A DNA stretch of 64,000 nt from Moraxellaceae bacterium AER2_44_116 (GTDB lineage Bacteria; Pseudomonadota; Gammaproteobacteria; Pseudomonadales; Moraxellaceae), in NCBI GenBank assembly GCA_006546595.1, contig VIAD01000008.1, positions 104,904 to 168,903 on the forward strand, given 5' to 3'. Position 1 is the stretch's first letter; each line of letters opens with the position of its first letter. The translations under genes were made by a program, and so were the position numbers. Below, piece after piece: positions 17,592 through 25,424 of this stretch. Below the pieces are notes generated by a model, which was given only the letters and a program-made list of their open reading frames with translations, ran no database searches and was not told the origin of the DNA.

Positions 17592-19043
17592 TTAAGACGA
17601 ACAACTAATTTCTAAGTCTTGTCCCCAATCGGGTGGTAAATCAGCATAACACTCATAGTCTGGATGTTCCGCAAAAGGGCTTTGAAGCAACATTAACAAG
17701 GTATCAAGTTCACTAAAATCACCTTTTTCCGCTTTCTCAATCGCGGTTTGTGCCAAATAATTTCGCAAAATAAACTTAGGATTAACCGCTTGCATCTGTT
17801 GTTGACGTTGAGCATCTGCAATCAGTTCGCGTTGTAGGCGTGCGCTGTATTGTTGAAACCACTTATCAAAAGTATCACGGTCTAAACAGTCGTCACGTAG
17901 GGAGCAAACTTGATCGGTTTTACTAACATGGCTTAACGTTCTAAAACTGCGCGTATAGTCCATATTATTTTTCATTAAAATATCTAACAAACTAAAAGCC
18001 AGTTGATTATCGTCGGCTTCGTGAGTCGTGAGTCCTAATTTTTTTTGCATACCTTGATAGTAATAATCGACTAGCACACCCTCATAACGCTGCAACGCCG
18101 ACATAATGTCTTCTTTGTCTATTAACGGTGACAGGGCATAAGCCAACGCGTTTAAGTTCCATAAGCCAATACTCGGTTGCTGATTCCACGCATAACGGCC
18201 TGTATTATCGGAGTGATTACAAACGAAACTAGGCTTGTAAACATCTAAAAAGCCATAAGGGCCATAATCAAAAGTACAACCTGTAATCGAAAAGTTATCG
18301 GTATTCATCACGCCATGAGCAAAACCAACTAACTGCCATTGTGCCATTAAGATGGCTGTGCGATTAACGATGGCATTGAGCAAAGCCGCATACGGTTTAT
18401 CGGTAGCAGCGCAATCGGGATAATGACGGTTAATCACATAATCCGCGAAGTCTTTTAAGTGCGTGGGTTTATTGTGGAAAATCCATTCAAAATGGCCAAA
18501 ACGTATGTGGCTATCGGCAATACGCACTAAAGTTGCAGCGGTTTCGCGTGTTTCTCGTTGTACGGGTTCCTTAGAGCCAATAATGCACAATGCGCGAGTG
18601 GTCGGAATACCTAAAGCATGAATGGCTTCGCTGCATAAATATTCCCGAATCGACGAACGTAATACCGCTCGGCCATCGCCAAAACGTGAATAAGGTGTAC
18701 GACCTGCGCCTTTTAAGTGAACATCCCAACGCTCACCTTTTTGATTGATTACCTCACCTAATAATAAACCTCGACCATCGCCTAATTGCGGATTGTATTG
18801 GCCAAATTGATGTCCGCTATAGGTCATTGCCAGTGCTGTACTGTTGGGGAGTACACCATGACCGCCAAAATAGTGACTGAGTTCGGCGGCGGATGGTGTG
18901 TCCAAATCTAAGAGTTGTGCGGCGGCAGGATTAAAATGCACTAAAAAAGGCGATTTAATGGCGGTTGGATTTAACGCAGTAAATAAGACGTTCGGTAAAC
19001 GGGCAAACGAGTTGTCAAAATTCAGCGTCGTAAGGGTTGCCAT
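17592..19043 (-). CDS. selO: Protein adenylyltransferase SelO (YdiU/UPF0061)
   Basis: A pseudokinase-fold enzyme of about 483 residues that transfers AMP from ATP to Ser/Thr/Tyr of target proteins in the characterised homologues. Visible family motifs are SGHQFGQYNPQLGDGRG (about 86-102), LKGAGRTPYSRFGDGRAVLR, REYLCSEAIHALGIPTTRAL and the metal-binding GVMNTDNFSI...DYGPYGFLD. ATG 19043 gives the conserved start (MATLTTLNF); an upstream in-frame TTG at 19067 would add eight residues and has no better ribosome site. The C-terminal Cys-Ser-Ser is preceded by Ser, whereas many homologues end in a selenocysteine or Cys redox motif. It is a single-gene unit converging on the solute-binding protein. 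Confidence 0.95.
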   Translation of the reverse strand: MATLTTLNFDNSFARLPNVLFTALNPTAIKSPFLVHFNPAAAQLLDLDTPSAAELSHYFGGHGVLPNSTALAMTYSGHQFGQYNPQLGDGRGLLLGEVINQKGERWDVHLKGAGRTPYSRFGDGRAVLRSSIREYLCSEAIHALGIPTTRALCIIGSKEPVQRETRETAATLVRIADSHIRFGHFEWIFHNKPTHLKDFADYVINRHYPDCAATDKPYAALLNAIVNRTAILMAQWQLVGFAHGVMNTDNFSITGCTFDYGPYGFLDVYKPSFVCNHSDNTGRYAWNQQPSIGLWNLNALAYALSPLIDKEDIMSALQRYEGVLVDYYYQGMQKKLGLTTHEADDNQLAFSLLDILMKNNMDYTRSFRTLSHVSKTDQVCSLRDDCLDRDTFDKWFQQYSARLQRELIADAQRQQQMQAVNPKFILRNYLAQTAIEKAEKGDFSELDTLLMLLQSPFAEHPDYECYADLPPDWGQDLEISCSS

Positions 19044-19194
19044 TGTGGGGGATGCTCTGTCATGCAAAGGAGTTAATGGATAATAACATAGTCCCTATGT
19101 ATGAATAGGAGTACGAAATTCATCGCGTGACGATGTTCTACCTATCGAGTTAATTAAGTAGGGGGAATGTGCCATAGCAGCTACGTTTCATAAT

Positions 19195-19469
19195 GTGAGA
19201 AATAGACAGGCGTTGTTCGATTTATGGCGGCAAGAATTGCTGCAACAGTTGAAGCCTATGAAATTATTGTTGAGCGGACGTTTAGTGATTTTGATGATTA
19301 TTGGGCAACGGTGTTGGGTGCGCCAAGTTTAGGGGCGCAATTGGTGGCAATGCCTGTTGATGAGTTGATGGGGTTTAAAGGGGTGATTCGTTCGCGTTTG
19401 GCGATTGATGCAACGGGTCGAGTTGTTTGTAGTGGGAGGGCTAATGGGGTTAGAGGAAGGGTGGGGTGA
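19195..19469 (+). pseudogene. Decayed 3' end of a SAM-dependent methyltransferase gene, copy 1 (frameshifted)
   Basis: The sequence matches the 98-residue remnant at 20262-20558. The early part reads NRQALFDLWRQ in one frame. The part with VERTFSDFDDYWATVLGAPS and the final SGRANGVRGRVG reads in another, owing to a one-base loss near 19235-19245. These residues resemble the C-terminal segment of class I methyltransferases (R-T-F-x-D-F-x-D-x-W followed by A-R-A-N-x-V-x-G). The SAM-binding domain is missing entirely. By eye the two copies are about 90% identical over the last 200 bp. This is non-functional debris beside the toxin-antitoxin pair. Confidence 0.7.
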
Positions 19470-19518
19470 TTGTATCGCTTTGAAAAATATAGGGGTAGTG
19501 TGCGCATATAAAACTATC

Positions 19519-19926
19519 TTAGGTGTTTAAAAATGGATTGAGTAACATTACGCCAAACGCTTCAAAATCTTTGGTATTCCGTGTGACAACCGTTAAGCCA
19601 TGTGTAATCGCCGTAGCTGCAATTAATGCATCTTCTAAATGATGATTAGCTCGGTGATGTAGTAGTTTTGCCCAACAACGAAATGCAGCCGCATCGACGG
19701 GTAATATCTGAAACGATTGAGCCAATTGTTCTAACCAAATTTCAATTTCGGCAGCTTTCGCCATGTCTCGTTCGCGGGTGATTTCGATACCTGCTTGTAT
19801 TTCACCCAAGGTGACGGCTGACAAATAAAGACTCTTTTCTGGCGTGGCTTTAAGCCATGCTAATACCGCGCCATGTGGTTTTGATTTGCGTGTTTCTGAA
19901 ACAACATTCGTATCAAGCAAGTACAT
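19519..19926 (-). CDS. PIN-domain toxin, VapC/FitB type
   Basis: A 135-residue PIN ribonuclease. The Mg2+-binding acidic residues sit in the expected places: DTNVVSE at the N-terminus (D5), the Glu of LGEIQAGIE (about 42-50), the E-D of HLEDALIAATA (about 97-99), and the Asp in VTRNTKDFEAFG near the C-terminus. In this family the toxin cuts tRNA or other RNA when the antitoxin is lost. The antitoxin gene precedes it by 5 bp on the same strand, the usual order. The module sits between two copies of a broken methyltransferase end. RNA target unknown. Confidence 0.93.
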   Translation of the reverse strand: MYLLDTNVVSETRKSKPHGAVLAWLKATPEKSLYLSAVTLGEIQAGIEITRERDMAKAAEIEIWLEQLAQSFQILPVDAAAFRCWAKLLHHRANHHLEDALIAATAITHGLTVVTRNTKDFEAFGVMLLNPFLNT

Positions 19927-19931
19927 TATTT

Positions 19932-20189
19932 TTACTCAAACGGCTCAATAGGGCGACGGTTTTGTGTGCCGCGCTCTGGCAGATCAAGGTCAGCAGTAGG
20001 ATTGGGTGCTAATAGTAGGGCTTTAAGGCTAGGCCGTGCTTGTTGTTGCAAGCGTCGCCATTCGTCAATTGGAATGAGGACAGCGGTTTCGGTACCGCGT
20101 AAAGTAACGATTTGTGGGCCTTCGGTCAGGCTGGCGCGTAACAGTTCGCTAAAGCGAGCTTTGGCATCTTGGACTGGCCATGTGTGCAT
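19932..20189 (-). CDS. Antitoxin of the Phd/YefM type paired with the PIN toxin
   Basis: An 85-residue protein with the Phd/YefM N-terminal DNA-binding fold: WPVQDAKARFSELLRASL, then GPQIVTLRGTETAVLIPIDEWRRL. The remaining 30 residues (PNPTADLDLPERGTQNRRP) are unstructured-looking and would wrap around the toxin's active site. It should neutralise the toxin and repress the shared promoter. Its start at 20189 lies about 70 bp from the second methyltransferase remnant. The downstream toxin starts 5 bp after its stop. Type II assignment is secure. Confidence 0.9.
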   Translation of the reverse strand: MHTWPVQDAKARFSELLRASLTEGPQIVTLRGTETAVLIPIDEWRRLQQQARPSLKALLLAPNPTADLDLPERGTQNRRPIEPFE

Positions 20190-20261
20190 GATGAATGCCT
20201 AGTGAGAAATGGTAACTAGTCAGAATTATAGTCAGGTTGTATGAGGTGGGGTAGGTGAGTT

Positions 20262-20558
20262 TTGAGGAAAATTGTAGAGATTGCGGGCAATCGGCAAGTG
20301 TTGCGAGATTTATGGCTGCAAGCAGGGCTACAAGAGGTTGAAACCTATGAGATTGTTGTTGAGCGGACGTTTAGTGATTTTGATGATTATTGGTCTACGG
20401 TGTTGGGTGCGCCAAGTTTAGCGGCACAATTGGCGGCTATGCCTGTTGATGAATTGGTGGAGTTTAAAGAGGTGATTCGTTCGCGTTTGGTGATTGATGT
20501 AATGGGTCGAGTCTATTGTAGTGGGAGGGCTAATGGGGTTAGGGGAAGAGTGGGGTGA
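20262..20558 (+). pseudogene. 3' remnant of a SAM-dependent methyltransferase gene, copy 2
   Basis: A 98-codon open frame starting only with TTG and lacking a convincing ribosome site. It encodes AGNRQVLRDLWLQAGLQEVETYEIVV..., then RTFSDFDDYW and SGRANGVRGRVG, as expected for the last part of a class I methyltransferase. It is intact over this length but has no SAM-binding domain, so no methyltransferase activity is expected. It is the less damaged of two direct copies (the other at 19195-19469) that bracket the toxin-antitoxin pair. It may still be a translated fragment, but I treat it as a remnant. Confidence 0.65.
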
Positions 20559-20572
20559 GTTTTTGATGTTGT

Positions 20573-20597
20573 GTAAAAGCTCGATGTGAGCTTTTAC
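20573..20597 (+). terminator. Hairpin between methyltransferase remnant and Argonaute operon
   Basis: GTAAAAGCTC and GAGCTTTTAC form a perfect ten-base stem with a five-base loop. There is no long T-run after it, so termination strength is uncertain. It would insulate the following operon from upstream reading. Confidence 0.45.
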
Positions 20598-20814
20598 TAA
20601 TGTTATGTTACAAAGCTTCTAACATATAAGTTTTATGTTGGCGATGTTGTGATATTTTTATATAGTGATTTTTTGAGTCTGTAATTTTAGTATGTTATTA
20701 AAGCGATTTAATAGAAACCACTTAATAGGTTTTAAAATGAGCTTATTGAATAGATGAAAGGATTAAAAGCAATTTAAAATTGCAAGACTATAGATTTTAA
20801 GGAGGTAGGTTGTT

Positions 20815-22710
20815 TTGACTATAGAGATTAATTTTTTAGAGTTAGAAAATCAAGATTTTGAGTTTTGTGTTTACATAAGGCCTTATTTTGATAGTCAAAA
20901 AAGCGATTTTTATGTGGTTTCCTTGTCTAAAGAAAATAAAGATATAAGCTTAGAAAATGACTCAAGGCAAAAATTTGAAGTTTCTTATTACTCTATGCTT
21001 GGTTTCATAGAAAGGTATGTCAGTTCTAAAGAAAACCATTTTTTGACGACATGGTATATTTCTCAAAAGATTAATGAAAATAAAAAGTCTTTCAATATTA
21101 CTAAGGTTGATTCCTTTTCAAAAAACTCTCCTGTTTTTTATGTTAACTCTGAAAATTTAAAAGAAGGTTCTAGAGAGGTAACTTTGCGGCCATTCTATTA
21201 TAAAAATTTAAAATTATTTGGTTTTATATATGGGTTTCATTATAAAAAAGAAAAATTAGATGAAAAGCTCACAAAGTTAGACTTAATAAACTCTTTTTCG
21301 CTGGATGTAAATGGTAAGTCTAATAAAGAGCAAAGTTATGATGTTAGAAAATACTTGTCATCAAATTTCAAAAGATTAATAATTCCAATTTTAAGTAGTA
21401 TTAATTTTAATGTGAAAGTTAAGCTTTTGGTTGTTGATAATAAAGATTTATATAAGGTGGAGTATTTAGGCGAGAAAGGGGTCTCTAATAAATCATTTTT
21501 AAGTGTTAGGAATAATGGATGCTATAAAAATACTTCAGTTTCCTGTTTTACTTTTGTTTTTTTAGAAAGGGATAGGCAATTTGCGCGTGATATATACTAT
21601 GCTTTAAAAGGTGAAACTTTTCCAGAGCAATTTTCTGGAATGAAAAATATGTTTAATATTAGCTTGGAAAAAAATAATGTTAATTTTTTGGTTTTAAGTG
21701 ATTTTGAAATTAATGAAAATAGTGATTTAATCTCAAGAATAAGATCCAATTCATGCGGATTTTTAATATTCTGTTTGTTCTCTAAGGATGAAGATTGTGT
21801 TTCTAATTTTTATTTAAGTATAAAGTTGGAGTGTTTAAGAGGTAATATACCATCACAGTTTTTATATAAGCAAAAATTTTTAAATAAAGAGCTTTTGAGA
21901 TGGTCTATTTCTAATATTGGATTGCAAGTTTTTGCTAAAGCTGGTGGTGTGCCTTGGGCTGTTAGGTGTTCAAAAAATAATGAAATTAATAAGTCAATTA
22001 TTATTGGGATTGGAACTAGTCACGCTTTAGATGATCAAGGAAATATTAAAAAATACTTTGCATATGCTATTTGCTCAGATAGTTTAGGTATTTTTAAGTT
22101 TGCCTTACCTATAGCTGTTTCTAGTAGTGAGCAAGGATATTATAATGCTTTAGATGTAGGAATTTCGGAGTTAAAAAATTTTATAGATAGAGATACATAT
22201 AAGTATGTATCAATTCATATGACTGAAAATATTAAAATTTCTGAAGCAAAAAATCTGGAGGTTAAGATAAGAAATTATTTTGATAATATGAACTTATTTA
22301 TCTTGAAAATTAATAGGCATCACGATTTTATAGGGTTTTCTATGACAAATCATACAGTTGTATCCGCGGGTGCATTTGTGAAGTTGTCTTTCAGTCAATA
22401 TCTAATATGGACTGATGGTGTTGATAATATGCAAATACCAAATAGAAGATATGCCAGTCCTTTACTTGTAGAGTTTAGGTTTCCAGAAAAAAATTCTCTC
22501 GCAACAGTAAATAAAGATATTATAATGAGTGTGCTTCAAGATATATATATACTATCATTAGCTAATTGGAGAGGGTTTAATGCGGAGGCCACGCCAATCA
22601 CTCTTGTTTACTCTAAGTTAATTGCTAATTTTATTAAAAATATCAAGAATTTACCATCTAATAATGATGAATTAGTTTTCCCAAAAACAGACTTGCCTTG
22701 GTTTTTATAG
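20815..22710 (+). CDS. Prokaryotic Argonaute, catalytically inactive long type (probable long-B)
   Basis: A 631-residue Argonaute-family protein. The C-terminal half has MID and PIWI features: IPSQFLYKQKF (about 346-356) and LRWSISNIGLQVFAKAGGVPWAV for guide 5'-end binding, and the PIWI strand IIIGIGTSHA. There the catalytic Asp is replaced by Gly (G400). Later come VSIHMTENIKISE (465-477), lacking the usual catalytic Asp, and the family's closing motif NWRGFNAEATPITLVY (584-599). About 340 residues before MID fit N and reduced PAZ regions, more than short Argonautes have. It should bind guide-target nucleic acid without cutting. The start is TTG with GGAGG nine bases upstream. The gene is very AT-rich compared with its surroundings. 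The SIR2 gene begins 8 bp downstream. The subclass is inferred from length and partner. Confidence 0.85.
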   Translation: MTIEINFLELENQDFEFCVYIRPYFDSQKSDFYVVSLSKENKDISLENDSRQKFEVSYYSMLGFIERYVSSKENHFLTTWYISQKINENKKSFNITKVDSFSKNSPVFYVNSENLKEGSREVTLRPFYYKNLKLFGFIYGFHYKKEKLDEKLTKLDLINSFSLDVNGKSNKEQSYDVRKYLSSNFKRLIIPILSSINFNVKVKLLVVDNKDLYKVEYLGEKGVSNKSFLSVRNNGCYKNTSVSCFTFVFLERDRQFARDIYYALKGETFPEQFSGMKNMFNISLEKNNVNFLVLSDFEINENSDLISRIRSNSCGFLIFCLFSKDEDCVSNFYLSIKLECLRGNIPSQFLYKQKFLNKELLRWSISNIGLQVFAKAGGVPWAVRCSKNNEINKSIIIGIGTSHALDDQGNIKKYFAYAICSDSLGIFKFALPIAVSSSEQGYYNALDVGISELKNFIDRDTYKYVSIHMTENIKISEAKNLEVKIRNYFDNMNLFILKINRHHDFIGFSMTNHTVVSAGAFVKLSFSQYLIWTDGVDNMQIPNRRYASPLLVEFRFPEKNSLATVNKDIIMSVLQDIYILSLANWRGFNAEATPITLVYSKLIANFIKNIKNLPSNNDELVFPKTDLPWFL

Positions 22711-22718
22711 GTTTTAAT

Positions 22719-23804
22719 ATGATGAAACCAACAGATTTAACAAGTGACTCCGTTATTTTTCTACTAGGTGCTGGCGCAAGCGTAGATGCTAAAATTCCTC
22801 ATGCTGCTAAAATGGTTAAAGAGTTAGAAAGGGAGTTTCAGGGTGATTATAAAAAGCTGAGACCCCTATATTTATTATTAAAAAGTGCTATTTTGTTTCA
22901 ACGTGGCTTAGATGATGAATCCCCATCTACCATGGTTGGTGTTGAAGATATTCTTAATGTTATTGAAGAACTAAAGAAAAAACATAAAAATGTATTATAT
23001 CCTTATATCGGCACATGGTCATATCATTTAACTAAAGTTGCAGGTAATGATTTTGAGAATATTATTGAGTTAGATCGTCTAATTAGAAATAAGCTTTATG
23101 AGTGGGTGGCTAATGATGTAAAAAGTTATGCCCCAGCGAGATATTTATCTAAAATTGTTAGTTTAGCTAAAGAAATAGCATTTAAAATGCGTATTTTTAC
23201 TTTAAACTATGATTTGTGTCTTGAAAAATCATGCGAAGAACTTCGATATAATCTTGAAGTCGGATTTAATAAAAATAACTCTTGGAGTGATGATAGATTT
23301 ATTGATGGAGAAAACAGCGACGTAGATGCCTATTTATATAAACTTCACGGATCAATAGATTGGGTAAAAAATGAGGAAATAGGATTGCCTGAAAGAAGAC
23401 CTCAAGCGGTAAATAATGCTCAGTTGATATTTGGCACCTCAGTTAAAATGAACTCTTTAGATCCTTATCTTTATTATATATATGAATTTAGAAAATATAC
23501 AAAAAATAAAGATTTAAGGTTTATGATAATTGTTGGCTATAGTTTTAGTGATGATCATATAAATAATATTATTACCCAAGCACTGAAAGCAAATACTTAT
23601 TTAAAGTTAATAGTAGTAACCTATATCGCTGAAAGTGATAATGCAGAACTTGCCCAAGAAAAAGACAGAGTTTGTAAAAAAATTCAAGTTGATAATGATA
23701 GAGTAATTTGGGAAATATTTGGAGCTAAGCTTTTTCTGGAGGAAAAATTAACAATTGATTATTTGGTGGAAAATTTAACAACTAAAAGTGATCTGCCTTT
23801 TTAA
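22719..23804 (+). CDS. SIR2-family effector encoded with the Argonaute
   Basis: A protein of about 361 residues with a SIR2-like NAD-binding fold: FLLGAGASVDAKIPHAAKM at the N-terminus, FTLNYDLCLEKS near 163-174, LYKLHGSIDWV near 205-215 with the expected His, and IVGYSFSDDHINNII near 269-283. In defence systems this domain usually hydrolyses NAD+ and stops growth of infected cells. The start is ATG 22719 (or 22722), only 8 bp after the Argonaute stop, so the pair is co-translated. An upstream TTG at 22698 would overlap the stop but is less likely. No APAZ domain is present, which argues against a SPARSA-type short system. Composition is as AT-rich as its partner. NADase activity is expected, not shown. 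Confidence 0.88.
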   Translation: MMKPTDLTSDSVIFLLGAGASVDAKIPHAAKMVKELEREFQGDYKKLRPLYLLLKSAILFQRGLDDESPSTMVGVEDILNVIEELKKKHKNVLYPYIGTWSYHLTKVAGNDFENIIELDRLIRNKLYEWVANDVKSYAPARYLSKIVSLAKEIAFKMRIFTLNYDLCLEKSCEELRYNLEVGFNKNNSWSDDRFIDGENSDVDAYLYKLHGSIDWVKNEEIGLPERRPQAVNNAQLIFGTSVKMNSLDPYLYYIYEFRKYTKNKDLRFMIIVGYSFSDDHINNIITQALKANTYLKLIVVTYIAESDNAELAQEKDRVCKKIQVDNDRVIWEIFGAKLFLEEKLTIDYLVENLTTKSDLPF

Positions 23805-24107
23805 AAAATATTATAGTCAAAGAAACGAAAAAGAGTGACGTTCTTCACTCGGGAAACGTTGTAAATTAATACTGTTGAATCCATTGGCTATATCAATTTT
23901 AAATGTCTTTTACTACAGCAAGCGTAGGATGGGTAGAGGCACGAAACCCATCATACTCAATTGGTTATGAGATGAAGTCAGAAAGTCATCTGTCATCATC
24001 GAAACCGTCAAAGGTGGGTTTCCTTCGTCTACCCACCCTACCATTTTTGGTAATGAGTCAGCGTAGATATTTAAAATAAATTAATTAAAACCAATTGGTT
24101 GTAAAAT
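23805..24107. other. Intergenic region downstream of the SIR2 gene
   Basis: A 303-bp gap. It holds a weak hairpin (GAGTGA/TCACTC at 23833-23850), one copy of repeat family B (23924-24041), and nothing else I can support. AT content drops back to the chromosomal level at about 23900. Confidence 0.6.
23924..24041. repeat. Dispersed palindromic repeat, family B copy 2
   Basis: A 118-bp unit that starts GTAGGATGGGTAGAGGCACG and ends TACCCACCCTAC, with the inner arms AAACCCATC and GGTGGGTTT also complementary. It matches copy 1 at 175-279 in both ends and order but differs in the middle. It marks the right edge of the AT-rich Argonaute/SIR2 block. Confidence 0.8.
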
Positions 24108-24668
24108 TTACTTCCCCTCCAAAAACTCCCTCATATCCTCATTCCTAACCCTATCATAAATATCTTCAACTTTTAGCTTCAAACCAACAGACTCAAGCAC
24201 AATTTCATCACCCAAAAAATAACGCATTGGCTGCCAACCTTCACTACGACGGGCAACCTCAATCCGCACAATATCTTGCTCAACTAAAATCTATTCTTGC
24301 AGCGTCGGAATTTGCAAATACAGCATACGCTTAGTCGTTTCATCCATGCGGCGGGTCGATTTAGACAAAACCTCAACAATCATTGTAGGCGTTTCGGTAA
24401 AGTAACCGTCAACATCCGAGCAATCAACAAACACATCGGGATAAAAATAATTGTGGCCAGCTTTGACCTTCATACGTAAGGCATAAGTCTGGCATGGCTT
24501 GCCTTTTAAATGCATAGACAAGGCCGTCAAAATATTCCCAGTAAGGCGATTGTGATTGGCATTTTCGTCGGTCATCGCATATACATGGCCATTCAGATAT
24601 TCGTTTTAAAAATCCGCGACCAGTTCGCCTTCCAGATAGTCCGTTTCGCTCATTAGCACTGACATCAT
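24108..24668 (-). pseudogene. Uma2-family endonuclease gene interrupted by two stop codons
   Basis: One reading frame from ATG 24668 to TAA 24108 encodes a full-length Uma2/DUF820 protein (186 codons) apart from two in-frame stops. The first is TAA near 24610, where VADF would continue into NEYLNGHVYAMT. The second is TAG at 24291-24293, replacing the conserved Tyr of a Q-E-Y-x-L-V-E-Q-D motif. The PD-(D/E)XK core is otherwise readable: YPDVFVDCS with the catalytic Asp, then PTMIVEVLSKSTRRMD. Uma2 proteins are abundant in bacteria with many mobile elements. No reading-frame shift is needed, so decay is recent. Sequencing error at two sites is a less likely explanation. Confidence 0.8.
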
Positions 24669-24699
24669 GTGTCCAGATTAGAGAGCATTCCCTAAGCCC

Positions 24700-25056
24700 T
24701 CATTTCACCAACGCTTCCGCCCGCAACTTGATAATAGCGATATTCACAGCCCGCGATGCTTTATCAAACTCCGAGTGAATGCCTATCATGACTTCCGCTT
24801 CTTCAAAGTGTTGGGCATTAATTTGCTCGGCAACTTTTGCCGCTTCGTGATGAAAGTGGGTGTGCGCGGTGCTACATTGCTTAAAGCTCTCTAAATAGCC
24901 GTAAATAATGTGACCTTCACTTTCTAGCCATCGGCCTAACTCACAACAATTGTCACGCGCAATCGTGGCAACATCCATTTTCTCTTTACGGTTAATTGCC
25001 GCACGAAACTGAATTTTCCAGTCGCAATGGTTCTCAATTGCTTTTTTGAAGTCCAT
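24700..25056 (-). CDS. Stand-alone CZB (chemoreceptor zinc-binding) domain protein
   Basis: A 118-residue cytosolic protein consisting of one CZB domain. The four zinc ligands are where expected: His in ENHCDWK (H10), Cys in NCCELGRWL (about 36-37), and the two His in a H-x-x-F-H pattern (AHTHFHHEA, about 84-91). CZB domains bind zinc tightly and respond to oxidants such as hypochlorite. They are usually the tail of a chemoreceptor or diguanylate cyclase. Here the domain stands alone, with no sensor-output partner next door. The gene precedes a repeat-containing gap upstream. Its role is probably zinc or redox sensing through an unlinked partner, which is inference. Confidence 0.85.
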   Translation of the reverse strand: MDFKKAIENHCDWKIQFRAAINRKEKMDVATIARDNCCELGRWLESEGHIIYGYLESFKQCSTAHTHFHHEAAKVAEQINAQHFEEAEVMIGIHSEFDKASRAVNIAIIKLRAEALVK

Positions 25057-25209
25057 TTTTAGTCTCCATCCTATGTAATGTGTATCACTACTTGAATCAC
25101 AAGCGTTGTTTGGGTAACTCTAAGTGCAGATTGTCATTGCGTCAACCTAAGCCTAGCACGCGGGTAGCTATAGTCGGTAATGGGTCGAGCTTACGTTTTT
25201 TTGAATGTG

Positions 25210-25290
25210 TCATGCTGAGGGACGAAGCATCTTAACAGCCTGTTGGCAAAGAGATTCCTTGCTGTTTGCTCGGAATGACAAATGTCAAAA
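25210..25290. repeat. Dispersed ATGCTGAGG-type palindromic repeat
   Basis: Starts with GTCATGCTGAGGGACGAAGCATC and ends with TTGCTCGGAATGACAAATG, so the outer GTCAT/ATGAC ends are inverted. Related elements with this motif occur in many bacterial genomes. The 368-bp gap (25057-25424) around it holds no gene that I can support. Confidence 0.65.
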
Positions 25291-25382
25291 AAACTAAGTT
25301 TGACCCACGACCCAAGGCATTATGTGAGGCGAAGCTTGTTTGGTGATGATTTCTTCCAATAGTCAGTATTAAGTTTGATGAA

Positions 25383-25404
25383 CTGGGTTGAGTTCACAAC
25401 CCAG
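25383..25404 (-). terminator. Hairpin 20 bp beyond the metH stop
   Basis: CTGGGTTG and CAACCCAG make a perfect eight-base stem with a six-base loop. The T-run is poor on the minus strand, so termination is likely only partly intrinsic. Confidence 0.4.
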
Positions 25405-25424
25405 CATGACATCAGATGTAAGCC

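Noticed and set aside
19224..19469. An intact 81-residue gene starting at ATG 19224
   Set aside because: Comparison with the copy at 20262 shows it is the tail of a frameshifted methyltransferase remnant, and the ATG lies in the Leu-Trp codons of the original frame.
20815..23804. Short Argonaute with SIR2-APAZ (SPARSA)
   Set aside because: The SIR2 protein has no extra APAZ domain, and the Argonaute is about 150 residues longer than short types.
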